Part shown: piece by piece, positions 25,344 to 33,241 of the stretch | How positions within the stretch are numbered: position 1 is the first letter of the stretch | Layout: each line of letters starts with the position of its first letter | Assembly: GCA_905235685.1 (NCBI GenBank) | Contig: CAJOMO010000023.1 | Coordinates: 4,973 to 44,436, forward strand | Length of the DNA stretch: 39,464 nucleotides | Reading direction: 5' to 3' | Source of the DNA: an uncultured Selenomonadaceae bacterium | GTDB taxonomy: Bacteria; Bacillota; Negativicutes; Selenomonadales; Selenomonadaceae | Position numbers and translations under genes: made by a program | The notes under the pieces: model-generated | What the model saw: only the letters and a program-made list of their open reading frames with translations | Told to the model about the DNA's origin: nothing | Databases searched by the model: none

Positions 25344-25787
25344 ATGAGCAAGAAGCGCAAAAAAAAATCGCCCGTGCAGAGCGATATTGAGGAAACGACG
25401 CAGATTGACGCCGAATTGGAAGAGCGGATTTTGCGGGAAGCCGATAATGATTTTTTTGACGAGAAACCGGCTGACAAAGCGCGCGAATCCGTTTATCGCA
25501 GCAGCGCCTTCAAACATTTGGAAGACGACAAACCTAAACGCAAAGAAACTCTCGCGCAGGACGACGTGCGGAAAATGTCGCCCGCCGAAAAATCCGGCAT
25601 TATAATTTCTGTGGTTATGTTAATTTATTCCATCGTGAATTTTGATAAGCCGCTGGGGTTTGTGTCGCTGTCGCTGGTGGTTAATTTTATGCGCGGGGCG
25701 TTCAGATCCGAATTTACCCAAAATGCAATGCGGACTTTCAGCCTGGTGCTGTTTTTCGGCGCAATTTTATTCTTGTTTATCGGCTAA
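25344..25787 (+). CDS. Small membrane protein with charged N-terminal region, unknown function
   Basis: I recognise no family. The first 85 or so residues of this 147-residue protein are hydrophilic: a lysine-rich start (MSKKRKKKSP), then an acidic stretch. Two hydrophobic helices follow, around residues 90-110 and 125-147, with a short basic loop between. It begins 6 bp after the amidase stop, so the two are probably one transcript and the protein may act at the envelope. Its 3' end overlaps the convergent frameshifted gene by about 11 bp. Confidence 0.8.
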   Translation: MSKKRKKKSPVQSDIEETTQIDAELEERILREADNDFFDEKPADKARESVYRSSAFKHLEDDKPKRKETLAQDDVRKMSPAEKSGIIISVVMLIYSIVNFDKPLGFVSLSLVVNFMRGAFRSEFTQNAMRTFSLVLFFGAILFLFIG

Positions 25788-26015
25788 ATATCTTTTCAAC
25801 AACTGCGCGAATTGGTTTTTGGTAAAACAGATCGAGATAATCTTTGTCGAATTTTTTAACCTTGTCGTAGATATTTTTTTGAATGTAAAATTTTTTGAGG
25901 CGGTTTGAAGAGCGCGCATAATTTCAACATTTTCAGTACTCTCAAGCGTCGATTGAATTTTCACTGCGTCCAATCGCCTTTGAATAAAACTGGTGAATTC
26001 CGATTCACTAAGCAA
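25777..26015 (-). pseudogene. Small gene with an internal frameshift, unknown function
   Basis: The minus strand from TTG 26015, with AAGGGGGAA upstream, reads MLSESEFTSFIQRRLDAVK and on to about IMRAL. After that the same frame becomes atypical (AGG and AGA codons, poly-Ser/Thr). A different frame gives a well-formed C-terminus, RLKKFYIQKNIYDKVKKF, then DKDYLDLFYQKPIRAVV and EKIFSR with a stop at 25777, using the codons favoured in this genome. I infer a one- or two-base indel around 25905. If unbroken, the product would be about 78-80 residues. Alternatively the 82-residue single-frame product ending at 25767 is real. No family is recognised. It lies 12 bp downstream of the MATE gene on the same strand. 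Confidence 0.5.
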
Positions 26016-26027
26016 AATAATTCCCCC

Positions 26028-27359
26028 TTAGTAGCGATAGCGTTTCCTGTTTTTCAACAAAATAATAATCGTCAAGGTGAAAGCCGCAATTTCCGCCGCA
26101 ACTATCGAATACCAAATGCCGTCGACGCCAAAAATCAGCGGCAGCAACAGCACTAAGCCAATTTCAAAAATAAACGTCCGAACGAAGGCGATTAGCGCGG
26201 AAAGGACGCCGTTATTCAGCGCGGTAAAAAATGACGAGCCAAAACTGCTGAATCCCAAAAACAAAAACGAAATTGCTTGAATGCGGAAGGCGTAAACCGT
26301 CAATTCGAAAAGTTCAGCGTCATAGCCGACAAAAATATTCGCCAGAGTCGCCGCCGAAATTTCCGCCAAAATCATCATCGCCACGCCCGCAATTCCAATC
26401 AGCACAAAACTTTTGCGCAAAATATTTTTCAGCTCCGAATAGCCGCGCGCGCCAAATTGATAACTTACAGCGGGCGAAATTCCCATGTTGTAGCCGAAAA
26501 AAATTGCCGCGAAAATAAATCCGACGTATTCAATGACACCGTAAGCCGCCACGCCGTTATCGCCAATGTACCGGAGCAGCTGATAATTGTACAGCATCGC
26601 CACGACCGACATTGCCGTATCGTTCACCATTTCCGAAGAGCCATTCGCGCAGGACTTCAAAAAAATTTCTGCGTCAAAATTAAATTTCGGCGTCAAGTTC
26701 AAGAGGCTGTCATTTTTCCGGCTGAAATAAATAATTTCCCAAATCACGCAGGCGGTTTGTCCAATAGCCGTGGCAACAGCCGCGCCGGTTAATCCCCAGC
26801 CGAACACCACGATAAAAAGCGCGTCCAACAAAATATTCGTGACGCCGCCAAAAACCGTAACAGCTAAACCGAGCTGTGGCTTTTCCGCCGTGACGAAGAA
26901 ACTTTGAAACGAAAATTCGGTTATGAAAAACGGTAGCGCGAACAAAATTATTCGCCCGTACAATATGCAGTCGCTCAAAAGTTCGCCTTCCGCGCCGAGA
27001 AATTTTATCACCGCCGGAAATACGAAAAATCCCGCCACGGCAAAAATTGTGCCGATTATCAGCGTTGAATAAATCAGCATTGAAAAAATTTCGTTGGCTT
27101 TATCGGGGCGCTTTTCGCCCAAAGTTTTTCCGACAATCGCCGCGCCGCCCGTGCCCACCATTACGCCGACCGCGCCCAAAATTATCATTATCGGGAAAAC
27201 CAAATTTACCGCCGCGAATGGAATTTTCCCCACGAATCTTGACACAAACAGCCCGTCGATTATGCTGTAAAACGACGTGAAGATTACCATGGCGATTGAC
27301 GGTAGCACAAATCTTAGCAGTTTCGGGTATGTGAAATGCTCTGACAAATGTATTCTCAT
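26028..27359 (-). CDS. MATE family multidrug/metabolite exporter
   Basis: The 443-residue protein has about 12 hydrophobic helices in two similar halves, as in MATE cation antiporters (MepA-like branch). Typical segments are PSIAMVIFTSFYSIIDGLFV, GTGGAAIVGKTLGEKRPDKAN in the first half, and ISPAVSYQFGARGY in the second. Such proteins use Na+ or H+ gradients to export drugs or metabolites. ATG at 27359 is chosen because GGAAG lies eight bases upstream; an upstream GTG at 27368 is the alternative. The substrate is unknown. Confidence 0.93.
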   Translation of the reverse strand: MRIHLSEHFTYPKLLRFVLPSIAMVIFTSFYSIIDGLFVSRFVGKIPFAAVNLVFPIMIILGAVGVMVGTGGAAIVGKTLGEKRPDKANEIFSMLIYSTLIIGTIFAVAGFFVFPAVIKFLGAEGELLSDCILYGRIILFALPFFITEFSFQSFFVTAEKPQLGLAVTVFGGVTNILLDALFIVVFGWGLTGAAVATAIGQTACVIWEIIYFSRKNDSLLNLTPKFNFDAEIFLKSCANGSSEMVNDTAMSVVAMLYNYQLLRYIGDNGVAAYGVIEYVGFIFAAIFFGYNMGISPAVSYQFGARGYSELKNILRKSFVLIGIAGVAMMILAEISAATLANIFVGYDAELFELTVYAFRIQAISFLFLGFSSFGSSFFTALNNGVLSALIAFVRTFIFEIGLVLLLPLIFGVDGIWYSIVAAEIAAFTLTIIILLKNRKRYRY

Positions 27360-27374
27360 TAAAATCACTTCCAG

Positions 27375-27402
27375 TAGACAAAAATTTTTTCTCTAGTATA
27401 AT
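27375..27402 (+). promoter_or_regulatory. Promoter of the small secreted protein at 27429
   Basis: TAGACA (27375-27380), a 16-bp spacer and TATAAT (27397-27402) are followed by GGGGGGAA and the ATG at 27429. Confidence 0.55.
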
Positions 27403-27428
27403 TGTTAAAAAAATTGGGGGGAATTTTT

Positions 27429-27755
27429 ATGGCAAGGAAAATTGCGGCAATGGTTATTTTGGCGGTGGCGCTGATATTCGCGCAGAATCCGGCGGAGGCA
27501 GCCGAAGTTCACGTTGGAAATTACAGCGACGGCACGGCGGTTTACATTTTAACGGAGAGCGTGAGCATCAAGGGGCGCAATCCGTATTCATTTACCTGCA
27601 GAGTAAGAGCGGGGCAGGATTATCTGGGCTATTCGTTTTTCCCGTACAACGGCAGCCCGTACTACAGAAATTCTGAAGGCTACGAAGGCTACGTAAACGG
27701 CGGAGTTTCGCCGGTTGCCGCCAATATTTATCGGTACGTTTTAAAAAATTGGTAA
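27429..27755 (+). CDS. Small secreted protein, unknown function
   Basis: The 108-residue product has a clear Sec signal peptide (MARKIAAMVILAVALIFA, cleavage near PAEAA). A mature part of about 83 residues follows, rich in Tyr, Gly and Ser, with no recognised domain. It contains the repeated pattern EGYEGYVNGG and a single Cys. ATG at 27429 has a strong GGGGGGAA site; an in-frame extension upstream would overlap the promoter. It is a single-gene unit with its own promoter, ending two bases from the convergent radical-SAM gene. Homologues may exist in related genera, but I cannot name one. Confidence 0.8.
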   Translation: MARKIAAMVILAVALIFAQNPAEAAEVHVGNYSDGTAVYILTESVSIKGRNPYSFTCRVRAGQDYLGYSFFPYNGSPYYRNSEGYEGYVNGGVSPVAANIYRYVLKNW

Positions 27756-27757
27756 AG

Positions 27758-30337
27758 TTAAATCACGTCCAATAAATTTTTTCCGCGGCTCAAAAGTGCC
27801 GTGCGATTGATTTTCGCGGCGGCGACTTCAATATCCAATCCATAATCGCGCAGGACTTTTAAAATTTCACTCGGCTTGACAGTTCCCTCAGAATTAATTT
27901 TCACGCCAAAACTTATAAGCAAATCATTATCCAGCTTTGAAACTTTGACGGGCTCGGCAATATATTTTTTAATGTCGAGTTCGCGGGTGACTTTGGGAGT
28001 GACGCGCGTAAACATAATCTCCTGCGCGAGATTGAATTTTTCGGCGGCGGCAGCGGCAGAATCGAAATTGCCCGCAACCGTAACTTCATAGCGCGAAAAA
28101 TCTATAATCGACATCAACGCCGGAACTTTGCCGGTGATTTTTTTTATGCGCAAAATTTCAGCGCCGCGCGGCAGCTGCTCATTCAGCCGCGTCATAACTT
28201 CGGGGCTGCGGATATTCGCCGCCAATTCAAAATCGACGTATTCACAATCACTGGTTACGCCCACGCCCAGCGCCGTTGCAAATGAAACTTTCAAATGCGG
28301 ATTGAAGCCTTCGGAATAAGCCGCGGGCAACTTCGACCGCAAAAGCGCGCTCATAAATGCGTTCATATAGTCTAGGTGCGAAAGGAAGGCAATTTCAGCG
28401 CCCTTTCTTATCTGCGCCCGATACTTCGTAGGGGTTAGGGGCAAGGGGCTAGGGGCTAGTGATTTTAAAGTTTTTTCTGCGGAAATGTTTTCGGTTTTGG
28501 CAAAATCAATGACGCGCACGCCCAAATTCATACAAACGCCGCAGCCCGTGCAATTCGTACGTCGACAATCGGCAGTCGTCTGTCCTGCGCGAGATTTTTC
28601 CAATTCGCTGACAAGAAAATTTTTGTTGACGCCAGGCGAAGTATGCTCCCAAGGCAACGGCTCATAAATATTGCGCTCACGTTCGCTGAAATATTTCATA
28701 TCGACGCCGCAACTTTCAAACGCCGCCGCCCAAATCTCAAATTTGAATAAATCGCTCCAGCCGTCGAACTTCGCGCCATTTTTCCACGCCGTATAAATAA
28801 CTTTCGCCAATCGACGATCGCCGCGCGCAATAGCCCCTTCCAGCACTGAAAGTTTCGCGTTGTGATAATTGTAAGTGACGGCTTTATCGGTAATGAGGCT
28901 GCGCAACAATCTTTGCCGCCGCTCAAATTCTTCAAGCGAAATTTGCCCGAACCATTGAAAAGGCGTAAAAGGTTTCGGCACAAAACACGCCACGCTCACC
29001 GTAACTTTGACGTCGCGGCGATTTTTTATTTTTCGGTAAAGCGCCGCAACTTTCTGCGCCAGGTCGGCAATTCCGGCAATATCAGCGTCAGTTTCAGTCG
29101 GCAAGCCCATCATAAAATACAGCTTAATCGTCTTCCAGCCCTTTTGAAAAGCCGCCGCGCACGCCTCAAGCAAATTTTCTTCGGTAACATTTTTGTTAAT
29201 CACGTCGCGCAGGCGCTGAGTTCCCGCTTCCGGCGCAAATGTCAAGCCGCTTTTACGAACAGCCTGCAATTTGTCAGCAAGCTCAATCGAAAAGCTGTCA
29301 ATTCGCAAACTCGGCAGCGAAAAATTCACGCGCTCATTTCGAAAATCCGTCATTAATTCATCAACCAGCCGATTCAAACAAGAATAATCCGCCGAACTTA
29401 GCGAAGTCAGGCTCATTTCGTCGTAGCCGCTAACGTCAATCAGCCGCCGCGCCGTTTCGCGCAGATTTTCAACCGTGCGTTCTCGCGCAGGACGATAGCT
29501 CATGCCCGCTTGACAAAATCGACAGCCGCGACTGCAACCGCGGAAAATTTCCAACATCGCCCGATTATGCACAATGTCAGTGAACGGCACAATCGGCGCG
29601 TCAACCGTGGCAACAGCATTCATATCAGACACAACGCGCTTGTAAATGATTCGCAGCGCATCTTCCAAAACTTTTAGCCCGATAAAATTTTCGCCGTCAT
29701 AAATCGGCTCATAAAAACTCGGCACATAAATTCCGCGGACATTTAACAATTTTTTTAAAAAGCCGCGCCGCCCGCCAATTTTGCCGCCATTTTTCCATTT
29801 GATAAATTCGTCGACAACTTCATTCAAAATTTCTTCGCCTTCGCCGACCACGAAAAAATCAAAGAAATCAGCAACCGGCTCAACATTGTAAACGCAAGGA
29901 CCGCCGCCAATTACGAACGGCTCATCGTCCGTTCTGTCCTGCGCGAAAATATTTATACCCGCCAAATCCAACATATTCAGCACGTTGCTAAAAATCATCT
30001 CGTATTGCAGCGAAAATCCGACGAAATCAAAATCGGTGAGGGCGTGCTTAGTTTCCAATGAAAACAGCGGAATATTTTTGACGCGCATTTCGGCTTCCAT
30101 ATCAACCCAGGGCGCATAAACTCTTTCGCATAGAGTATCTCCGCGCTTGTTCATAATTCCGTACAAAATCGCCAGCCCCAAATTTGACATACCGACTTCA
30201 TAAACATCGGGCAACGCTAAAACCATTTTGCAATCGACATTCGCCCAATCTTTGACGACGCAGTTAAATTCTCCGCCGGTGTAACGGGTGGGTTTGGTGA
30301 CCTTTTGTAAAATATCATTGGCAACATTAACAATCAT
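27758..30337 (-). CDS. Radical SAM protein (TIGR03960) fused to a DUF2344 (TIGR03936) domain
   Basis: The N-terminal part resembles a B12-binding-like Rossmann region followed by a radical SAM core with Cys268, Cys272 and Cys275 in RGCSRGCRFC. A cysteine-rich CTGCGVCMN segment comes near the end of the first module, then DUF2344 (FLSHLDYMNAF, AYSEGFNPHLKVSFA) to residue 859. In many Firmicutes the two parts are encoded as a fusion or as neighbours, next to ribonuclease G and rplU; none of those is here. The domain junction contains the unusual stretch SLAPSPLPLTPT, encoded by a CTAGCCCCT repeat (28430-28460). ATG at 30337 is taken as the start by homology to IVNVANDILQKVTKPTRY; the ribosome site is weak (GATGGA). 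The reaction is unknown; relatives are linked to tRNA or ribosome modification. Confidence 0.9.
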   Translation of the reverse strand: MIVNVANDILQKVTKPTRYTGGEFNCVVKDWANVDCKMVLALPDVYEVGMSNLGLAILYGIMNKRGDTLCERVYAPWVDMEAEMRVKNIPLFSLETKHALTDFDFVGFSLQYEMIFSNVLNMLDLAGINIFAQDRTDDEPFVIGGGPCVYNVEPVADFFDFFVVGEGEEILNEVVDEFIKWKNGGKIGGRRGFLKKLLNVRGIYVPSFYEPIYDGENFIGLKVLEDALRIIYKRVVSDMNAVATVDAPIVPFTDIVHNRAMLEIFRGCSRGCRFCQAGMSYRPARERTVENLRETARRLIDVSGYDEMSLTSLSSADYSCLNRLVDELMTDFRNERVNFSLPSLRIDSFSIELADKLQAVRKSGLTFAPEAGTQRLRDVINKNVTEENLLEACAAAFQKGWKTIKLYFMMGLPTETDADIAGIADLAQKVAALYRKIKNRRDVKVTVSVACFVPKPFTPFQWFGQISLEEFERRQRLLRSLITDKAVTYNYHNAKLSVLEGAIARGDRRLAKVIYTAWKNGAKFDGWSDLFKFEIWAAAFESCGVDMKYFSERERNIYEPLPWEHTSPGVNKNFLVSELEKSRAGQTTADCRRTNCTGCGVCMNLGVRVIDFAKTENISAEKTLKSLAPSPLPLTPTKYRAQIRKGAEIAFLSHLDYMNAFMSALLRSKLPAAYSEGFNPHLKVSFATALGVGVTSDCEYVDFELAANIRSPEVMTRLNEQLPRGAEILRIKKITGKVPALMSIIDFSRYEVTVAGNFDSAAAAAEKFNLAQEIMFTRVTPKVTRELDIKKYIAEPVKVSKLDNDLLISFGVKINSEGTVKPSEILKVLRDYGLDIEVAAAKINRTALLSRGKNLLDVI
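28430..28460 (-). repeat. CTAGCCCCT-type repeat inside the radical-SAM gene
   Basis: On the minus strand, ACTAGCCCCTAGCCCCTTGC and then CCCTAACCCCTACG are read in frame as a Pro/Leu-rich linker. A related segment lies after leuA (39253-39280). Confidence 0.75.
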
Positions 30338-30378
30338 AATTCCATCTCGCAATCTGTATAAATTAAGCCAAAATAAGA

Positions 30379-30515
30379 GAGCGCCCACGGACGGGCGCTC
30401 CCGCGGCGCGCTTGCGTGGCTTGCGTAAGCAAGGCATGCTCTTTAGTATCACGTGATGTGACAATCCGCGCCGCCCTTTTCTTTGCTAGGCGTTTCTTTT
30501 CGAAAAGAAATGCCG
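30379..30515 (-). repeat. Structured intergenic repeat, copy B
   Basis: Read on the minus strand it begins CGGCATTTCTTTTCG, then AAAAGAAACGCCTAGC and AAAGAAAA, as in copy A. A CATCACGTGATAC palindrome and GC-rich hairpins follow, and it ends in GCGCCCGTCCGTGGGCGC. It occupies most of the gap between rodA and the radical-SAM gene and may also terminate rodA transcripts. Confidence 0.7.
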
Positions 30516-30523
30516 ATATAAAT

Positions 30524-31651
30524 TTAATTAAAAAGCACCAGTTTATTTTTGCGCATATGAATATTCATGAGAATGGCAATCGCCCAAATATCGGTAGTTA
30601 ACGCACTGACGCCATAACTCATAAACGGCAAAGGTATTCCTGTGACGGGCATAATTCCGGTTGTCATACCAACATTGACGAGTACGTGAAACGCCAACAT
30701 TGAGGTAATTCCGACAGCCAACAGCCGCCCAAACATATCGCGCGCGTGTTTGGCAATTTGTATTCCGCGCCACAAAACTATCAGATACAGCAACAACAAA
30801 ATTACCGCGCCCACGAATCCAAATTCTTCACCGACTACCGCGAAAATAAAATCTGTGTGATTTTCCGGCAAAAAATTCAATTGGCTCTGCGTGCCTTGAA
30901 ATATTCCTTTGCCAAATAACATTCCCGAGCCTATCGCAATTTTCGACTGGATTATGTGATAGCCCGAGCCCAACGGATCTACATTTGGGTCGAGAAATAC
31001 CATTATTCGCGTTTTCTGGTAGTCCTTCAAGAATTGCCACAAAATCGGCATTGAGGCTATCGCCACCGCGAATATTCCGAATAGTAACTTCAGCCGTATC
31101 CCGCACGTGATTATCATTCCGAAAAATATTGCCATGAAAACAAGCGATGTTCCTAAGTCCGGCTGTTTCAAAACTAAAATGAACGGTACGCCCACGAAAA
31201 CCGCCACCGGCAATAATTCTTGCAGTGAATTTAATGCGCCGACTTTTTCTTCAAGCACCGCCGCCATGCAGATTATCATTATCAGCTTTGAGAATTCGGA
31301 CGGCTGTACGCTCACCGGTCCGATGTGTATCCAACGTTGCGCGCCCAACGCCGTTTCGCCAACCAACATTACCGCCACTAGCATTATCAAATTGAAAATG
31401 TACAATTTTTTTCCGTAATTCTGCAGTCCGCGATAATCGAAATTCAAAAACAGCGCCGCCAAAACTATATTCACCAACGCAAAAATTCCTTGCCGCTGCA
31501 CAAACCAAAATCTTTCCTCGGACGGCGTGTTGACGTGCGTTGCGCTGCTGATTATGATTAGGCTGTATATGATTATCGCCACCGTCGCGAATAATAATTC
31601 GTAGTCTATACGTTTCAAAATTCGCTTGGTGTCCGGTGAAACCCTTGACAA
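30524..31651 (-). CDS. rodA: Peptidoglycan polymerase RodA (SEDS family)
   Basis: RodA is the SEDS-family glycosyltransferase of the elongation machinery and works with a class B PBP. The protein has about ten hydrophobic helices. Diagnostic parts are ALGAQRWIHIGPVSVQPSEF, LKQPDLGTSLV, a GSGYHIIQSKIAIGSG loop, LPENHTDFIFAVVGEEFG and the C-terminal GIPLPFMSYGVSAL. It is closer to RodA than FtsW because of the GPVSVQPSEF and FLPENHTDFIF forms. TTG at 31651 is chosen with AAGGGAG eight bases upstream; a GTG at 31660 is possible. No mre genes are in the window. It contains no TCGCGCAG octamer, unlike most neighbours. Confidence 0.93.
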   Translation of the reverse strand: MSRVSPDTKRILKRIDYELLFATVAIIIYSLIIISSATHVNTPSEERFWFVQRQGIFALVNIVLAALFLNFDYRGLQNYGKKLYIFNLIMLVAVMLVGETALGAQRWIHIGPVSVQPSEFSKLIMIICMAAVLEEKVGALNSLQELLPVAVFVGVPFILVLKQPDLGTSLVFMAIFFGMIITCGIRLKLLFGIFAVAIASMPILWQFLKDYQKTRIMVFLDPNVDPLGSGYHIIQSKIAIGSGMLFGKGIFQGTQSQLNFLPENHTDFIFAVVGEEFGFVGAVILLLLYLIVLWRGIQIAKHARDMFGRLLAVGITSMLAFHVLVNVGMTTGIMPVTGIPLPFMSYGVSALTTDIWAIAILMNIHMRKNKLVLFN

Positions 31652-31677
31652 ATTCGTCACTCCCTTCAATGGCAAAC

Positions 31678-31706
31678 ATAATAGCAAAAAATTTTCCCAG
31701 CTACAA
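31678..31706 (-). promoter_or_regulatory. Promoter of rodA
   Basis: On the minus strand, TTGTAG (31706-31701), a 17-bp spacer and TATTAT (31683-31678) lie 26 bases before the start codon. Confidence 0.6.
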
Positions 31707-31729
31707 GAAATTTATATTTGAAAAAAAGC

Positions 31730-31758
31730 TTGACAAAGGCAAAATGCAATGATATACT
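31730..31758 (+). promoter_or_regulatory. Promoter of the tRNA operon
   Basis: A consensus TTGACA (31730-31735), a 17-bp spacer and TATACT (31753-31758) lie 12 bases before tRNA-Ala. Confidence 0.8.
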
Positions 31759-31770
31759 ACGCCGCGTGTT

Positions 31771-31846
31771 GGGGACGTAGCTCAGCTGGGAGAGCATCAG
31801 GTTCGCAATCTGGGGGTCGAGAGTTCAATCCTCTTCGTCTCCACCA
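31771..31846 (+). tRNA. tRNA-Ala (anticodon CGC)
   Basis: The gene folds into a full cloverleaf. The acceptor stem GGGGACG/CGTCTCC contains the G3-U70 pair that defines alanine. The D arm is GCTC...GAGC, and the anticodon loop TTCGCAA gives CGC, reading GCG codons. The T arm is GAGAG/CTCTT with a TTCAATC loop. The 3' CCA is encoded. GCG is a frequent alanine codon in this window. Confidence 0.93.
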
Positions 31847-31848
31847 AC

Positions 31849-31920
31849 GGCGCTATCGTCAAGTGGTTAAGACACCGCCCTTTCACGGCGGGTTCGTGGG
31901 TTCAAATCCCGCTAGCGTCA
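31849..31920 (+). tRNA. tRNA-Glu (anticodon TTC)
   Basis: The acceptor stem is GGCGCTA/TAGCGTC and the anticodon loop CTTTCAC gives TTC. The T arm is GTGGG/CCCGC with a TTCAAAT loop. The CCA end is not encoded (CTG follows the discriminator A), unlike the adjacent tRNA-Ala. It starts two bases after tRNA-Ala and shares its promoter. Confidence 0.93.
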
Positions 31921-31923
31921 CTG

Positions 31924-31960
31924 AATATTTTGAAAGCCGCCGAACGCAGGCGGTTTTTTT
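31924..31960 (+). terminator. Terminator of the tRNA operon (first copy of a 35-bp duplicate)
   Basis: GCCGCC, GAACGCA loop and GGCGGT followed by a run of seven T. The segment 31924-31958 is repeated exactly at 32041-32075. Confidence 0.85.
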
Positions 31961-31969
31961 ATTTTGCCG

Positions 31970-32075
31970 CCCTTTCAAGCAAAGGCTCATTAATCATTCG
32001 CCTCTGCAGGGTTCGCAGAACCAAATCCGGTATCGTCATCAATATTTTGAAAGCCGCCGAACGCAGGCGGTTTTT
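31970..32075 (+). pseudogene. Decayed duplicate of the tRNA-Glu 3' region and its terminator
   Basis: After GCCGCCCTTTCA (31966-31977), which matches the tRNA-Glu anticodon arm, there is a disrupted stretch. GGGTTCGCAGAACC, then CAAATCCGGTATCGTCA, follow; these resemble the tRNA-Glu T arm and acceptor 3' strand. The exact 35-bp terminator copy (32041-32075) completes it. The order matches the intact tRNA-Glu, so this looks like an eroded tandem duplication. It cannot fold into a tRNA. Apart from this and the pfkA promoter, I see nothing in 31921-32198. Confidence 0.5.
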
Positions 32076-32114
32076 AGAAGTCGAACATTTTATTTGCCGC
32101 CGCTGAAAAATTAC

Positions 32115-32143
32115 TTTACAATCTCGGCAAAATTTCTTAAAAT
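32115..32143 (+). promoter_or_regulatory. Promoter of pfkA
   Basis: TTTACA (32115-32120), a 17-bp spacer and TAAAAT (32138-32143) lie 55 bases before the pfkA ATG. Confidence 0.65.
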
Positions 32144-32198
32144 AGCACTTAAGATAAACGTTAACAAATCCGTACGAATGAGTTAGGAGGCAAGGTTT

Positions 32199-33164
32199 AT
32201 GATAACTGGTGCAATAGCGGTAATGACTTCGGGCGGCGATAGCCCCGGTATGAACGCGGCGGCGCGCGCTGTTGTTAGAACTGCGATTTTTGAGGGCGTC
32301 AAAGTTTTCGGTATTAACAACGGCTACAAGGGCATGCTCGAAGACGATATTCATGAGCTCAATTCCCGCAGCGTCAGCGATTTGATTCAACGCGGCGGCA
32401 CGTTCCTCGGCACTGCCCGCTGCAAAGAATTTAAAACTGAAGAAGGACGCCGCAAGGGGCTTGAAAATTTGCAGAAACACGGCATTGAAGGCTTGGTAAT
32501 TATCGGCGGCGACGGCTCACTTACCGGCGGATCTTTGCTGTCGAAAATGGGCGGCATTCCGATTGTCGGGCTGCCTGGAACAATTGACAATGACGTTTGG
32601 GGAACTGATTATACTATTGGCTGCGATACGGCGGCGAATACTGCTGTTGACGCGATTAACAAACTGCGCGATACCGCTTCGGCTCACCGCAGAATTATGA
32701 TTGTTGAAGTTATGGGGCATACTTCCGGCTGGCTTGCGATGGTTTCCGGTATTGCCAGCGGCGCTGAATATATCATTGTTCCCGAAGTTAAATACAACGT
32801 TGACGAAATTTGCGAAGACATTGTTGACCAATACAGCAAAGGGCGCCGTTACACAATTATTGTCGTGGCGGAAGGCGCTTGCTCCGGCGTTGGCTTGAAA
32901 AATGTTGTCCAGGAAAAGACGCAGATTGATACCCGCGTTTCGATTCTCGGTCACATTCAGCGCGGCGGCTCGCCTTCAATGGAAGACCGCATGAAAGCGT
33001 CTATGCTCGGCGAACGCGCGGCTCTTGCGTTGATTTCCGGCGTTTCGGATGTCGTTTTCGGTTTCGACGAAGGCAAAGTTGTCAGCATTAACCTGTTCGA
33101 TTCTGTCAACAATAAAAAGCCGCTTGACCCCGAACTCGTACGTTTGGCAAGCGTCCTTGTGTAA
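32199..33164 (+). CDS. pfkA: ATP-dependent 6-phosphofructokinase
   Basis: PfkA phosphorylates fructose-6-phosphate to fructose-1,6-bisphosphate, the committed step of glycolysis. The start MITGAIAVMTSGGDSPGMNA holds the ATP-binding GGDSPGMN. RGGTFLGTARC, VIGGDGSLTGG, GLPGTIDNDVWGTDYTIG (catalytic TIDND) and VEVMGHTSGWLA follow. The GDGSLTGG form, with Gly after Asp, indicates ATP rather than pyrophosphate use. Length is 321 residues, typical of bacterial PfkA. ATG at 32199 has GGAGGCAAGG upstream. It is a single-gene unit with its own promoter and a strong terminator at 33190-33223. Confidence 0.97.
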   Translation: MITGAIAVMTSGGDSPGMNAAARAVVRTAIFEGVKVFGINNGYKGMLEDDIHELNSRSVSDLIQRGGTFLGTARCKEFKTEEGRRKGLENLQKHGIEGLVIIGGDGSLTGGSLLSKMGGIPIVGLPGTIDNDVWGTDYTIGCDTAANTAVDAINKLRDTASAHRRIMIVEVMGHTSGWLAMVSGIASGAEYIIVPEVKYNVDEICEDIVDQYSKGRRYTIIVVAEGACSGVGLKNVVQEKTQIDTRVSILGHIQRGGSPSMEDRMKASMLGERAALALISGVSDVVFGFDEGKVVSINLFDSVNNKKPLDPELVRLASVLV

Positions 33165-33189
33165 AATTTGTTTTCGCTCAAAAAAAATT

Positions 33190-33223
33190 AATCCTCGGCG
33201 GAAAATTCGTCGGGGATTTTTTT
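33190..33223 (+). terminator. Terminator of pfkA
   Basis: AATCCTCGGCG (33190-33200) pairs with CGTCGGGGATT (33208-33218) through a short loop, followed by a T-run. The A-run upstream lets it work for the convergent aldo/keto reductase gene too. Confidence 0.8.
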
Positions 33224-33241
33224 ATTGTGGAAAATTTTTGT

